Position numbers and translations under genes: made by a program. A stretch of 64,000 nt of DNA from positions 248,001 to 312,000 of the forward strand of contig NZ_FQLR01000004.1 of NCBI RefSeq assembly GCF_900119895.1. The letters run 5' to 3'. Under the pieces are notes generated by a model. It was given only the letters and a program-made list of their open reading frames with translations, was not told the origin of the DNA and ran no database searches. Each line of letters begins with the position of its first letter. The first letter of the stretch is position 1. The DNA comes from Collinsella phocaeensis. Lineage in GTDB: Bacteria > Actinomycetota > Coriobacteriia > Coriobacteriales > Coriobacteriaceae. Positions 23,914 through 32,599 of this stretch are shown in pieces.

Positions 23914-26900
23914 ATGAAGGATCATAAGAAGAGTGTGGCACAGCGGATGGCTGCCGTGCTGGGCGCGCTCGTCCTGGCGGTCTGCTCGCTCGCGGCGCCT
24001 CAGAGGGCGCTGGCCCTCGACCTCGGTGCCGATCCCATCCTGGTGCACAACGTCGATGAGACGATCGAGCTCATCAAGCAGTCGCGCGGCATGGTGGACG
24101 GAAACTACATGAGCTTCAAGGGCAAGACGATCGCGCTCGAAGCCGACATCGATTTCAAGTCCATTCCCGACGGCGAGGGAAAGATCGACCAGATCATCAC
24201 CGAGCTGGGGTCGCTCACCTTCGGCGATAAGGACCATCCCTTCAAGGGCGAGTTCGACGGCCGCGGCCACTACATCAAGCACCTCGACTACCATCGCGAC
24301 CTGTGGAAACCCAAGGCAAACACCGGCCTGTTCAGCTTCACCGAGGGCGCCTACCTGCATGACGTGCACTTCTCCGATTGCTACGTCGGCGCGGATTTCC
24401 GCGGCGGCGTGCTGGTGGGCCAGGCCAGAAACACGCGCATCGAATCGGTGCGCATGGAGGACTGCACCATCTCGGTCACGCCGGCCAACAACGCGGTGTC
24501 GCTCATCACCAACGCGGGCGTCATGGGCGGCATCATTGCGGGCGAGATGCTCGACAAGTCGTACATGTACGACTGCACCGTCCAAGGAGGCCGTGCGGTG
24601 AACAACTCCGTCGTCGCCGTCTCGGGCCTGGGCGGCGAGGGCCTGTACCTGGGCGCGCTCGTGGGCTCGGCGGAGGATTCCCAGATCGAGTACTGCCGTG
24701 TGCTCCCCAATAATCAGTACTACATCGATCGGGCGGCGAAGCCGGATACCAGCGTGTACGCTCGCGACGACAGCGGCCATTACAAATATCAAACCGAGGT
24801 CTACAACCGCTACGAGGTGGCGGTCGGTGCCGTGGCTGGCCAGAGCGTGTATGCCGGCGGCATCGTGGGCTATACCAACGACGTCGATGTGGTGGACTGC
24901 TTCTCCACTGCTTGGGTGCATACCTGGGTCGCCAACTACGTGGGCGTGGGCTCGGGCAACATCGGCTACGTGGGCGGCATCATCGCGCACGCGAAGAGCG
25001 AGAACGAGGGCGCCAACGCGAGCCAGGTCATCCGCTGCCATTACGCCGGCAACATGGAGAGCTACCAGTGGAACGCCGTCGCCGTCATCCCCATCATCCA
25101 GAGCAACGTGTATCTGTCCGGCCTGGTGGAGCGCGACTGGAACGAGGATACGGGTCTCTACAACTCGTACTTCAAGCGTAACGATATCGTGGGCAAGGAC
25201 TCTGCCATCAAGCCGCATCCCAACGGTTACGTACGCGCCTGGGGCGACTGGCTTGGCCTCAACTACAGCGGCGGCGAGCACGGCCCGTCTGCCCAGGGCT
25301 TCAGCTACGGCCCCATCGTGGACGACGCGAAGTACGCCGACCGCCTGTTCTGGGAAGGAGAGGGCTACGACTTCGAGGGAGACGAGGTGCGCCTCTCCAC
25401 GATCGACAACCAGATCCCCGGTCATGTGAACAAGTGGATCATGGACGACTACCTGGGCATCCCCGTCCACGGTGACTCCGTGAAGGCCACGCTCGACTTC
25501 CCGGGCGCGGGTGACGTGACTATCTCGAAATCCACGCTCGGCAAAGAGCAGAAGACGGCCGACCCCTACAACTTCGCAGTGCAGCCGGTGAGTGCCAACG
25601 AGACGAAGCTTACGTTCACGGCAACGGTGAACAGCGATGCGGGCAGCGATGCGCTCAAGATGGTGTCTTCCGCCGACAACGAGGGCTTCCGCTTCCAGGG
25701 CTGGTTCCGTAACGGCGACGTGACGGTGAACCATATCCAGCAGGGCAACCACGCGTTCTTCGACCCCATGGTGCCGCCCGAGCCGAACGGCGAGCAGGTG
25801 AGTGCCGAGCTTAAGCACGTGGCGACCAACTCTGGAACGGGTGCCGACGAGGGCGCCCAGTTCTCGGACAACGACCTGTTCGTCGCATATCACCAGGCCC
25901 AGGTGCTGTTCCATGACGTGAAGGGCGGCGTGATCGACAAGGGCAGCTCTGCAACGGAGGCGACGCCGCAAACGGATGACGATTGGTACAACCACCAGGA
26001 CGCGCTGCCCGGCGTGGGCGAGCCGCAGGCCGACCGCGAGGGCGGCGAAAACGCTCCGGTGGCCGGTGCCGCGAAGTTCCTGGGCTGGACCACGCGCCCC
26101 AACCCGGCGGACGACGAGGACGGTTGGTCCAACGTGACTGTGTCCGACCTCAACTCGATGAAGGCGGCAGGTGAGTTCTTCGAGGGCGGCGAGTCTATCG
26201 AGCGCCCCATGGACCTGTACCCCGTCTACGCATCGCTCGCCGCGAACATCAACGTCATTGCCGAGGGCCACGAGCTCGATTCGACCAGTTCGGATCTGAA
26301 TGTCCGAGAAGGCGTTGTTCAGGCTACGGTCACTGCGAAAGACGGGAAATACGAGCTGGGAATCAACGGCCTCGGTGCCGAAGGCGCATTGCCCGATGGC
26401 TACCGCTTCCTGGGTTGGTACGAGGTTGAACTTGACGAACAGGGCAGCCCCATTGTTGATTCGACACACGATGGTGTGCTTTTGTACGACGAAAGCAAAT
26501 GGAACAACGAACAGAATGAGCTGCCGGCTACGACTACGAGTGCAACTGTGTACAAACACGGGCTCAAGCTGTCCGCCGACGCCACGTACGTCATTCCCGA
26601 TTCCGTCGATTTGACGCAGAAGCATTGCTATATAGCGCGTTTTGAATATCGGGTGGACTATTACGTCATGGATCCCAATCCCATCAAGGATACTGAGTGG
26701 TCGAAGCCTTATTTGCTTGCATCCGTTTGGGAGCCGTACCTGGGCAAGTTTGACAATATTTCCGGTCCGTATTTTTACGACTGGAAACACGATCACTGGA
26801 CGCTGGATAAGATAGAAGGATGCGAAGGGTCCGACGCTCATCTTGCCCAGAATCAGCTTGTCGAGGGTGTGGTCTCCTCCGTGCGAGTGAACGGGCATAA

Positions 26901-29775
26901 TGTTGATGTTGGCGGTCATGCTAACTACGGAATAGACATCTATACTGACTTCCCGAATTCTGCCGACATGTGGACCGAGCACTTGGCGAGCAACGGGCTA
27001 TTCGAGGTGCATGCTAAAACTCACGAGGGCTTTCAACTCATGGGTGGAACGTGGGTGCGCACGAACGACCATGACTACCATGTAAACAGCGCGCATAACG
27101 AAGCGCCGCATGAGTATTCATGGAAAATGGGAATCATGCTCGGCACCGCGCAGTATTGGGTCGAGGCACGCTTGGCGGCAGAGGTCGATTTCATGGACGC
27201 CGCCGGCACCGCTGATGCACCCGCTCCTGTAACCGTGACGCGCGGCTATGAGAAATACGAGAACTATGATCCTACAACCGGGGCGTATGAGAACAACTAT
27301 CAGCCGGTGTTGATGAACGAGGACAAGACGTACACATATCGCTATCCCGTTCGCGAGGGATTCGTGGTAAGCGAGTCGGATGAGACCCCCATGAGCGCTG
27401 TTCAGTGCGATGACAAGGGCGACCCCCTGACCACCACGAGCAAAGCGTCTCCGAGTAACGAAGAGATGCAGCAAAAGCGCCCCAATTCGCTGTTCTTGGG
27501 CTGGATCGATAAGAGCGAGATTGTGCACGGTACCATGACGCAGGCCGAGTACGACACGGTGTACGACGAGACCACGCGTATGGCGAAGGTGAGTCTTGAT
27601 GTCATCGCACCGTATCTGGTGACGGAAAAGACGCTGTGCGAGCGTCCCATGCAGCTCTACCCCGTGTATGCGGATTATAGCTATGACACCACGACCAACA
27701 TCACGCGTGGCACGAATTTGACCGACCCGGCGAATCCGACGGCTGCCGAGGTCCGCAACCCTGACGGTACCAAGACGCTGACGCTTGCGGCCGATGTCGA
27801 TACCGATACGGCTGCGGCATACACCCTTACCTCGTGGACGGTCGAGAGCCCCGAGGGCACCGTGATCGACACCGTCCGCGCAACGAACGATACGGGTGCG
27901 CCGGCGATGAGCGGCGGCAAGCCCGTGAGCAACGACAACGCGAAGCTCGTCTACACCATTGAGGCCAGCTCTCACTACGTATTCGTGGCCAACTACGAGG
28001 CGAATGCGGCTACCCAGCTCGACGTGACGTACCATGTGCGTCCTTCCGATGGAGCGGATTCCGGGACTAAGGTCGTCGCCAAGACGGCGGGTGACCCGCT
28101 CGGTCGCGGCCCGGCGCCCGAGTTCAAGGTGAACGATGCTGCCTTCGTGGGCTGGACCGAGCAGCAGCCCGCCGATGGCGCCGAGTACCTCATGTTCGAC
28201 AGTGCCGACGCCACCAAGATGGTCGACAAGTACATGATCGTCGAGCGTCCGATGGAGCTGTGGCCGGTGTACCGCACCGTCACGACGGGCGGGGAGGGCG
28301 ACATGGACGCCAACGTCCGCGTGAACTCGAATATCGATGCCGTGCACGCGGACCCCGACGACCATCGCCGCGCCACGGTGACGACCGTCGACACCCCGCA
28401 GGGGGCGCAAGCCTACGTGGCCCTCGAGGCCGATGCGGTGGACGGTTATAAGTTCATCGGCTGGTACAGGGACTTCAAGAAGCTTGAGGTCGGCACCGAC
28501 GGCAACGTCGAGGTTGCCGGCACGCCTGTGCCCGGCAACCGCGTGACGGGCGACGAGATGTTCGCCGGTTACCTCTACACCGCGGTCTACCAGAAGACAC
28601 AGGTATACAAGGTGGTCTACCACTTCCCGGACGGGTCCTCGTCCACCGTGGAGCTCGACGAGGGCGATACCACCGCCTTCGTGCAGCAGGTCCGTCCCCC
28701 CAAGCTTGATGAGGGCGGCAAGCCGATCATCGGTCCCGACGGCAAGCCCGTGCTGGGCGATCCGGTCGACGCCGTGGTCGTCGGCGGCGAGGAGACGGCT
28801 GCCATGGAGGGCTTCCTGTCCAAGAAAGACGCCGAGGGCAAGGTGAAGGAGCTCTTCAAGGAGTGGGAGTGGAAGAAGCAGGATGGCACCACGGTTGCGT
28901 GGGATGCGTTCTGTAAGACACCCATCGTGCAGAGCATGACGGATGCGAATGCGACCGAGATGCACCTGTATCCGGTGACGCACCGCCTGAACGCGCTCGA
29001 TCAGAAGGGCGATCCGTACGCCGCCTCCAACCTGGTGTGGCAGATCGACCCCGAGGCGCTCGCAAGCGATGTGGCGGATCCCAACGCCGCCGACGCGAAG
29101 CCTGCGGTGAAGATCGCCTTTGGTCCGCGCACGCTCTATCTGGGCAACCAGCTCACCATCCATATGGCCGAGGTTCACTATGTCGCAGGCGCGCAGCCGA
29201 CCGAGACGCCTATGAACGACAAGCTCGTCGCCCTCTACGACAACTTCGACTTCACCACGGCCAAGCAGCTTGACCGCAAGGTGACGGGCGTGTCGACAAC
29301 GGAAGACCCGACTCCCGGCGATGGCAACGCCATCTTCCACTTCGACACCACAGGCTCCCTCACGATCGAGAAGACCGCACCGCTCACGGCGGCGGGCTCA
29401 ACCTTCACCTTCACGGTAACCGAGTGCAACGAGAAGGGCGAGGTCGCGCAGGGTGCCAAGAGCGCGACGGTCACCATGACCGCGGTGGACAACGGCAAGG
29501 GTGCCGCGACCGCCATGGAGACGATTGCCGTGCCGTGGGGCTACTACAAGGTCGTGGAGACCGGCTGGGGCTGGCGTTACGCGCCGACGTATCAGTTCCT
29601 CGAGGGCGGCATGACCGTCGAGGGCCGGCCCGACAACGTGGTGCTCGTTCGCAGCCAGGGTACGGCAAGAGTGACCAATACTTTGACGAACGACGAGTAC
29701 CTCGACGGTGAGGACCGTGCAAAGAACGTGTTCGGAGTCGGCAGGAATCCGGTTGAGAATGGAGGTGGGCGCTGA
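23914..29775 (+). CDS. Giant secreted surface protein with GLUG-like and InlB-type repeats
   Basis: This protein of about 1953 residues begins with a Sec signal peptide (MKDHKKSVAQRMAAVLG...QRALA). An N-terminal region of about 450 residues follows with recurring GG.VG./GGIIA blocks (GGVLVGQ, GGIVGYTN, GGIIAHAK), like GLUG/beta-helix adhesins. A long array of InlB B-type repeats comes next, seen as FQGWF, FLGWTT, FLGWYE, FLGWID, FVGWTE and FIGWYR blocks. A Cna-B-like C-terminal domain (about 1815-1935: LTIEKTAPLTAAGSTFTFTV) ends the protein. There is no LPxTG and no C-terminal helix, so it must be held by partners or be secreted. GGAGG lies 11 bases before 23914; the in-frame starts 23872 and 23863 overlap the preceding gene and are possible. 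It ends overlapping the next start by one base. Confidence 0.85.
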   Translation: MKDHKKSVAQRMAAVLGALVLAVCSLAAPQRALALDLGADPILVHNVDETIELIKQSRGMVDGNYMSFKGKTIALEADIDFKSIPDGEGKIDQIITELGSLTFGDKDHPFKGEFDGRGHYIKHLDYHRDLWKPKANTGLFSFTEGAYLHDVHFSDCYVGADFRGGVLVGQARNTRIESVRMEDCTISVTPANNAVSLITNAGVMGGIIAGEMLDKSYMYDCTVQGGRAVNNSVVAVSGLGGEGLYLGALVGSAEDSQIEYCRVLPNNQYYIDRAAKPDTSVYARDDSGHYKYQTEVYNRYEVAVGAVAGQSVYAGGIVGYTNDVDVVDCFSTAWVHTWVANYVGVGSGNIGYVGGIIAHAKSENEGANASQVIRCHYAGNMESYQWNAVAVIPIIQSNVYLSGLVERDWNEDTGLYNSYFKRNDIVGKDSAIKPHPNGYVRAWGDWLGLNYSGGEHGPSAQGFSYGPIVDDAKYADRLFWEGEGYDFEGDEVRLSTIDNQIPGHVNKWIMDDYLGIPVHGDSVKATLDFPGAGDVTISKSTLGKEQKTADPYNFAVQPVSANETKLTFTATVNSDAGSDALKMVSSADNEGFRFQGWFRNGDVTVNHIQQGNHAFFDPMVPPEPNGEQVSAELKHVATNSGTGADEGAQFSDNDLFVAYHQAQVLFHDVKGGVIDKGSSATEATPQTDDDWYNHQDALPGVGEPQADREGGENAPVAGAAKFLGWTTRPNPADDEDGWSNVTVSDLNSMKAAGEFFEGGESIERPMDLYPVYASLAANINVIAEGHELDSTSSDLNVREGVVQATVTAKDGKYELGINGLGAEGALPDGYRFLGWYEVELDEQGSPIVDSTHDGVLLYDESKWNNEQNELPATTTSATVYKHGLKLSADATYVIPDSVDLTQKHCYIARFEYRVDYYVMDPNPIKDTEWSKPYLLASVWEPYLGKFDNISGPYFYDWKHDHWTLDKIEGCEGSDAHLAQNQLVEGVVSSVRVNGHNVDVGGHANYGIDIYTDFPNSADMWTEHLASNGLFEVHAKTHEGFQLMGGTWVRTNDHDYHVNSAHNEAPHEYSWKMGIMLGTAQYWVEARLAAEVDFMDAAGTADAPAPVTVTRGYEKYENYDPTTGAYENNYQPVLMNEDKTYTYRYPVREGFVVSESDETPMSAVQCDDKGDPLTTTSKASPSNEEMQQKRPNSLFLGWIDKSEIVHGTMTQAEYDTVYDETTRMAKVSLDVIAPYLVTEKTLCERPMQLYPVYADYSYDTTTNITRGTNLTDPANPTAAEVRNPDGTKTLTLAADVDTDTAAAYTLTSWTVESPEGTVIDTVRATNDTGAPAMSGGKPVSNDNAKLVYTIEASSHYVFVANYEANAATQLDVTYHVRPSDGADSGTKVVAKTAGDPLGRGPAPEFKVNDAAFVGWTEQQPADGAEYLMFDSADATKMVDKYMIVERPMELWPVYRTVTTGGEGDMDANVRVNSNIDAVHADPDDHRRATVTTVDTPQGAQAYVALEADAVDGYKFIGWYRDFKKLEVGTDGNVEVAGTPVPGNRVTGDEMFAGYLYTAVYQKTQVYKVVYHFPDGSSSTVELDEGDTTAFVQQVRPPKLDEGGKPIIGPDGKPVLGDPVDAVVVGGEETAAMEGFLSKKDAEGKVKELFKEWEWKKQDGTTVAWDAFCKTPIVQSMTDANATEMHLYPVTHRLNALDQKGDPYAASNLVWQIDPEALASDVADPNAADAKPAVKIAFGPRTLYLGNQLTIHMAEVHYVAGAQPTETPMNDKLVALYDNFDFTTAKQLDRKVTGVSTTEDPTPGDGNAIFHFDTTGSLTIEKTAPLTAAGSTFTFTVTECNEKGEVAQGAKSATVTMTAVDNGKGAATAMETIAVPWGYYKVVETGWGWRYAPTYQFLEGGMTVEGRPDNVVLVRSQGTARVTNTLTNDEYLDGEDRAKNVFGVGRNPVENGGGR

Positions 29776-30512
29776 TGGCGATCGGCAAGCGCGATAGGGA
29801 CCGTCTTGGGGAGGGCACGCCTCAGGGCTCCCGGGGCGCCCATTTCCGCCCCGTCGGCAGCGCCGATGCGTGCGGGTGCGCTGGGGAGCCGACGCAGGGG
29901 AGCGCGCCGGTGCGTCGCGGCGGCCGGCGCCCCCTCAAGCGCGCCGCGATCGTCGCCGTCGCCGTGCTCGCCATGTGCGGTGTCGGCGGCGCGGTGGCGT
30001 GGTTTGGAGTGCAGGACAACGTGCTCAACACGTTCACGCGTGGCGAGATAAAGCCGAGCATCGAGGAGACGTTTGATGCGGACTCGACCGTCAAGCAGGA
30101 TGTCTTTGTGACCAACAGGGGCACGGCCCCCGCATACATGCGCGCCGCTGTCTCCATCTACTGGGAGGATGCCGCGGGCAACCAGCTGTGGGATGCGCCG
30201 CAGGAGGGCCAGGACTATTCGATTGCGTGGGGCGATGCCCTTACGGCGTCTACGGGTGAGCGCTGGATCAAAGGCGCCGACGGCTATTACTACTGGTCCG
30301 TGCCCGTGGAGGCCGGTAGCACGACGTCGAATCTCATCAAATCGGTAGAGAAGCGCGGTGATCACGGGGACAAGCACCTTGTGGTCGATATCGCGACGCA
30401 GGCCTTGCAGGCCAATTTGTCTGCCGGCGAAGGGTTCGACGCGGTGTGGTCGGCATCGAGTGGCCTGAAGGTCGGTGCCGACGGCGCCTTGGTCCAAAAG
30501 ACGACGAACTAG
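29775..30512 (+). CDS. TasA/camelysin-like secreted protein 3
   Basis: This 245-residue protein has a basic, Arg-rich 55-residue leader, then the SipW-type helix RAAIVAVAVLAMCGVGGAVAWF. The family motif NTFTRGEIKPSIEETF follows, then VTNRGTAPAYMRAAVSIYW, typical of camelysin/TasA-like beta-sandwiches. GGAGGTG precedes the start, and TGATG couples it to the giant gene. There is no C-terminal anchor. This is the clearest of the three SipW-substrate candidates. Confidence 0.82.
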   Translation: MAIGKRDRDRLGEGTPQGSRGAHFRPVGSADACGCAGEPTQGSAPVRRGGRRPLKRAAIVAVAVLAMCGVGGAVAWFGVQDNVLNTFTRGEIKPSIEETFDADSTVKQDVFVTNRGTAPAYMRAAVSIYWEDAAGNQLWDAPQEGQDYSIAWGDALTASTGERWIKGADGYYYWSVPVEAGSTTSNLIKSVEKRGDHGDKHLVVDIATQALQANLSAGEGFDAVWSASSGLKVGADGALVQKTTN

Positions 30513-30521
30513 GGGGGAGCC

Positions 30522-31181
30522 ATGGTGAAGAAGTTGTTTGCAATGATGGCCGCCGCCTGTGCGTGCGCGCTCGCCCTCGGCTCGCCGTCTGCCGTCCTTG
30601 CAGTGCCTGCCGATGGCAACCCGGCGGTGGTGTACGACGGCGCGGCGAAGGCTTGGCACGGCGAGAACCTGCAGGAGCAGAATGTTATCGCGACGGTTGC
30701 CGATGTTATGCCCGGTGACGCGCTCACGCAGGAGTTTCAGCTGATCGTTCGCCATGTCGAGCGCGGCGTGACGCTGAGCATGCGCCCCGATGCGTCCGCC
30801 TCGACGCTGGATGCTTTGGGTGATGCGGCGATTGAGGTGCGCGACGCCGCGGGTGCGCTCGTCGCGCAGGGAATGCTCGCCGAGCTTGCTTCGGCGGAGG
30901 GGGCGCCTCTTGCCCTCGGTGCCTATACCGCCGATAGCGCTCGGGGCCTGCGCATTACGATGACGGTGCCCACGAGCCTCGGCAACGAGGCGCAAGGCCA
31001 GTCGTATGAGATCAAGTGGATCTTCACCGCCCAAGAAGATGGCGAGAGCGTATCGGCGGGGTCCGACGATCTCCTTGCGCAGACGGGCGACGACCCGCTG
31101 AACGTCTATGGTCCGATCGTGCTCGGCATTCTGGGCGTTCTGCTGATCGCAGGCGCCATCGCGCTCACGAAGCGCCGGTAG
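30522..31181 (+). CDS. Small sortase-motif surface protein
   Basis: This 219-residue protein has a Sec signal peptide (MVKKLFAMMAAACACALALGSPSAVLA) and a beta-rich body. The C-terminal sorting signal has LLAQTGDD, a hydrophobic helix (YGPIVLGILGVLLIAGAIAL) and TKRR. LAQTG departs from LPxTG at the proline position. It starts 9 bases after TasA-like 3 with GGGGGAG upstream, so it is the last gene of the sipW operon. It could anchor the fibre to the wall. No sortase gene is in the window. Confidence 0.78.
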   Translation: MVKKLFAMMAAACACALALGSPSAVLAVPADGNPAVVYDGAAKAWHGENLQEQNVIATVADVMPGDALTQEFQLIVRHVERGVTLSMRPDASASTLDALGDAAIEVRDAAGALVAQGMLAELASAEGAPLALGAYTADSARGLRITMTVPTSLGNEAQGQSYEIKWIFTAQEDGESVSAGSDDLLAQTGDDPLNVYGPIVLGILGVLLIAGAIALTKRR

Positions 31182-31205
31182 CCCAAGGCCGGCCGCGCCA
31201 TCGGC

Positions 31206-31299
31206 CGTGCCAAAAGGGACGTACCCTAATGGCACGCTGAACGTTTAGCCGTGCCGTTAGGGTCTGTCCCTTTTGGCGAGGGTCTGTCCCTCTTGGCAC
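31206..31299. repeat. Palindromic repeat family B, copy 4
   Basis: This full copy of 94 bp begins CGTGCCAAAAGGGACGTACC and ends TCCCTCTTGGCAC. It lies 24 bases after the sipW operon, in the position of a terminator but without a T-run. It shares 12 flanking bases (ACACGGCGGTGG) with copy 3 at 21041-21103, so copies 3 and 4 bracket the sipW operon. Confidence 0.8.
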
Positions 31300-31424
31300 A
31301 CGGCGGTGGCGCTGTTGGATACGCCGTTCACGGATAAGAACAATTGAATAATGAAATACCCCCATTTCGGTTCTGGCTGGAAATGTGTCTGCGCCTTACA
31401 ATGCGACGTAAGGCTGCTGTCGTG

Positions 31425-31454
31425 TTGCATAGCTTATAAACCTATGCGCATAAT
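31425..31454 (+). promoter_or_regulatory. Promoter of the giant pilin-like adhesin
   Basis: TTGCAT (31425-31430), an 18-base spacer and CATAAT (31449-31454) lie 58 bases before the GTG start. The spacer contains the dyad GCATAG-CTTATAAAC-CTATGC (31428-31448), which could be a regulator site. Confidence 0.55.
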
Positions 31455-31512
31455 AGGTAAATAAAAGCAACGCACCATCTGCGCAGCGCACTACGTAGTT
31501 CGGAGGTACGGC

Positions 31513-32574
31513 GTGTTCGGGATATGGGGGAAGCGGGAAGCGGGCGACTGCACGCATCGCCCGCGGAGAAAGACTCATCTGATGGCGCCGGCGCTCGCGG
31601 GCATCGCGCTCGCGGCGACCGTTATGACGCAGACGGCGGTTGCGAACCCGCTGGACGATCTTGCGTCGTTGCTCGGCTTCGGTGATGCCGCACCGGCGGC
31701 TGCAGGCGATCACGTGGTGGACGACACGGTCTCGCCTTCGGGCACCACGATCGATCTCTTCGATTATTGGCTCACGACCGAGAAAGGTCCCGAGAATCCG
31801 GCGAACCTGACGTCTGCTGGCATCAACAGCGGAAATCAGCTCTGGTTCTCCGGCGGCATGCCCGAAGGCTCCGGCTCGGATTTCGGTAAAACAATCAACC
31901 ACTACACCGGGCGGGGTAAGGGTCCGTATTTTGGCATCGTATCGAATAGCTTGGGAGACGACGGGTATCCGTCGCTGCAGGAGGGTAAGCGGTACAGGCT
32001 GGGATACAGAGATTACGAGACGCGCTCGCAGTCCCTTGCCTACCTCTTCAACCCGCTCGTTTCGAACACGTACAAGAAATCCTACCCGAACGCGACCGGT
32101 CTGCTGCAGCTGGATGCAGACGGCTACTACTATTACGACTCGAGGCAGAACTTCGCGTCTTACGACAAGGACGCCGGCCGCTTCGTGCTCTATGACGGGG
32201 CGGCAGTGGATGGCTCCGGCTTTGCGGGCAGCACGAAGGGTATGTTCTTCCCCTTCAACACGGCCGAGCAGGTGTTTACGAACGAGAGTCTCAACGGCAG
32301 CGGTCCGCTCGAAAGCACGGTGGGTCCCGGCGGCCTCAACCACTATTTCGGCTTGAGCATGACGAGCTACTTCATGCAGCCTGCTGGCGGTAAGTCGAAC
32401 GGCAAGGACATGGTGTTCGAGTTCTCCGGCGACGACGACGTGTGGGTGTTCATCGACGGCAAGCTCGTGGGCGACGTGGGCGGCATCCACGAACGCGTTT
32501 GGCCTGAGCATCAACTTCGCGACGGGCGACATCAGGATCTTCAACACGAGCACCGCGGGTGGCAGCGAATATGA
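31513..32574 (+). CDS. Giant FctA-type adhesin, N-terminal fragment (frameshifted)
   Basis: GTG 31513 has GGAGGT 5 bases upstream. A signal peptide (about residues 20-43, ending TAVA) leads into about 280 residues of a PA14/fibro-slime-like lectin domain, with LNHYFGLSMTSYFMQ and FEFSGDDDVWVFIDGKLVGDVGGIHE. At about 32491 the frame breaks. The next bases in the +2 frame continue the same domain (AFGLSINFATGDIRIFN), whereas this frame runs on as HERVWPEHQLRDG to a stop at 32574. Dropping one base near 32491 restores a single gene to 39958. Either a real inactivating or phase-type mutation or an assembly error explains it; there is no homopolymer at the site. Confidence 0.85.
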   Translation: MFGIWGKREAGDCTHRPRRKTHLMAPALAGIALAATVMTQTAVANPLDDLASLLGFGDAAPAAAGDHVVDDTVSPSGTTIDLFDYWLTTEKGPENPANLTSAGINSGNQLWFSGGMPEGSGSDFGKTINHYTGRGKGPYFGIVSNSLGDDGYPSLQEGKRYRLGYRDYETRSQSLAYLFNPLVSNTYKKSYPNATGLLQLDADGYYYYDSRQNFASYDKDAGRFVLYDGAAVDGSGFAGSTKGMFFPFNTAEQVFTNESLNGSGPLESTVGPGGLNHYFGLSMTSYFMQPAGGKSNGKDMVFEFSGDDDVWVFIDGKLVGDVGGIHERVWPEHQLRDGRHQDLQHEHRGWQRI

Positions 32575-32599
32575 GGGCTGGGACTACAAGAAAACCTCG

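Noticed and set aside
23806-26982. Minus-strand frame of over 1000 codons under the giant surface gene
   Set aside because: It is a shadow of the plus-strand gene; the product is a low-complexity His/Val/Leu/Arg-rich chain with no domain.
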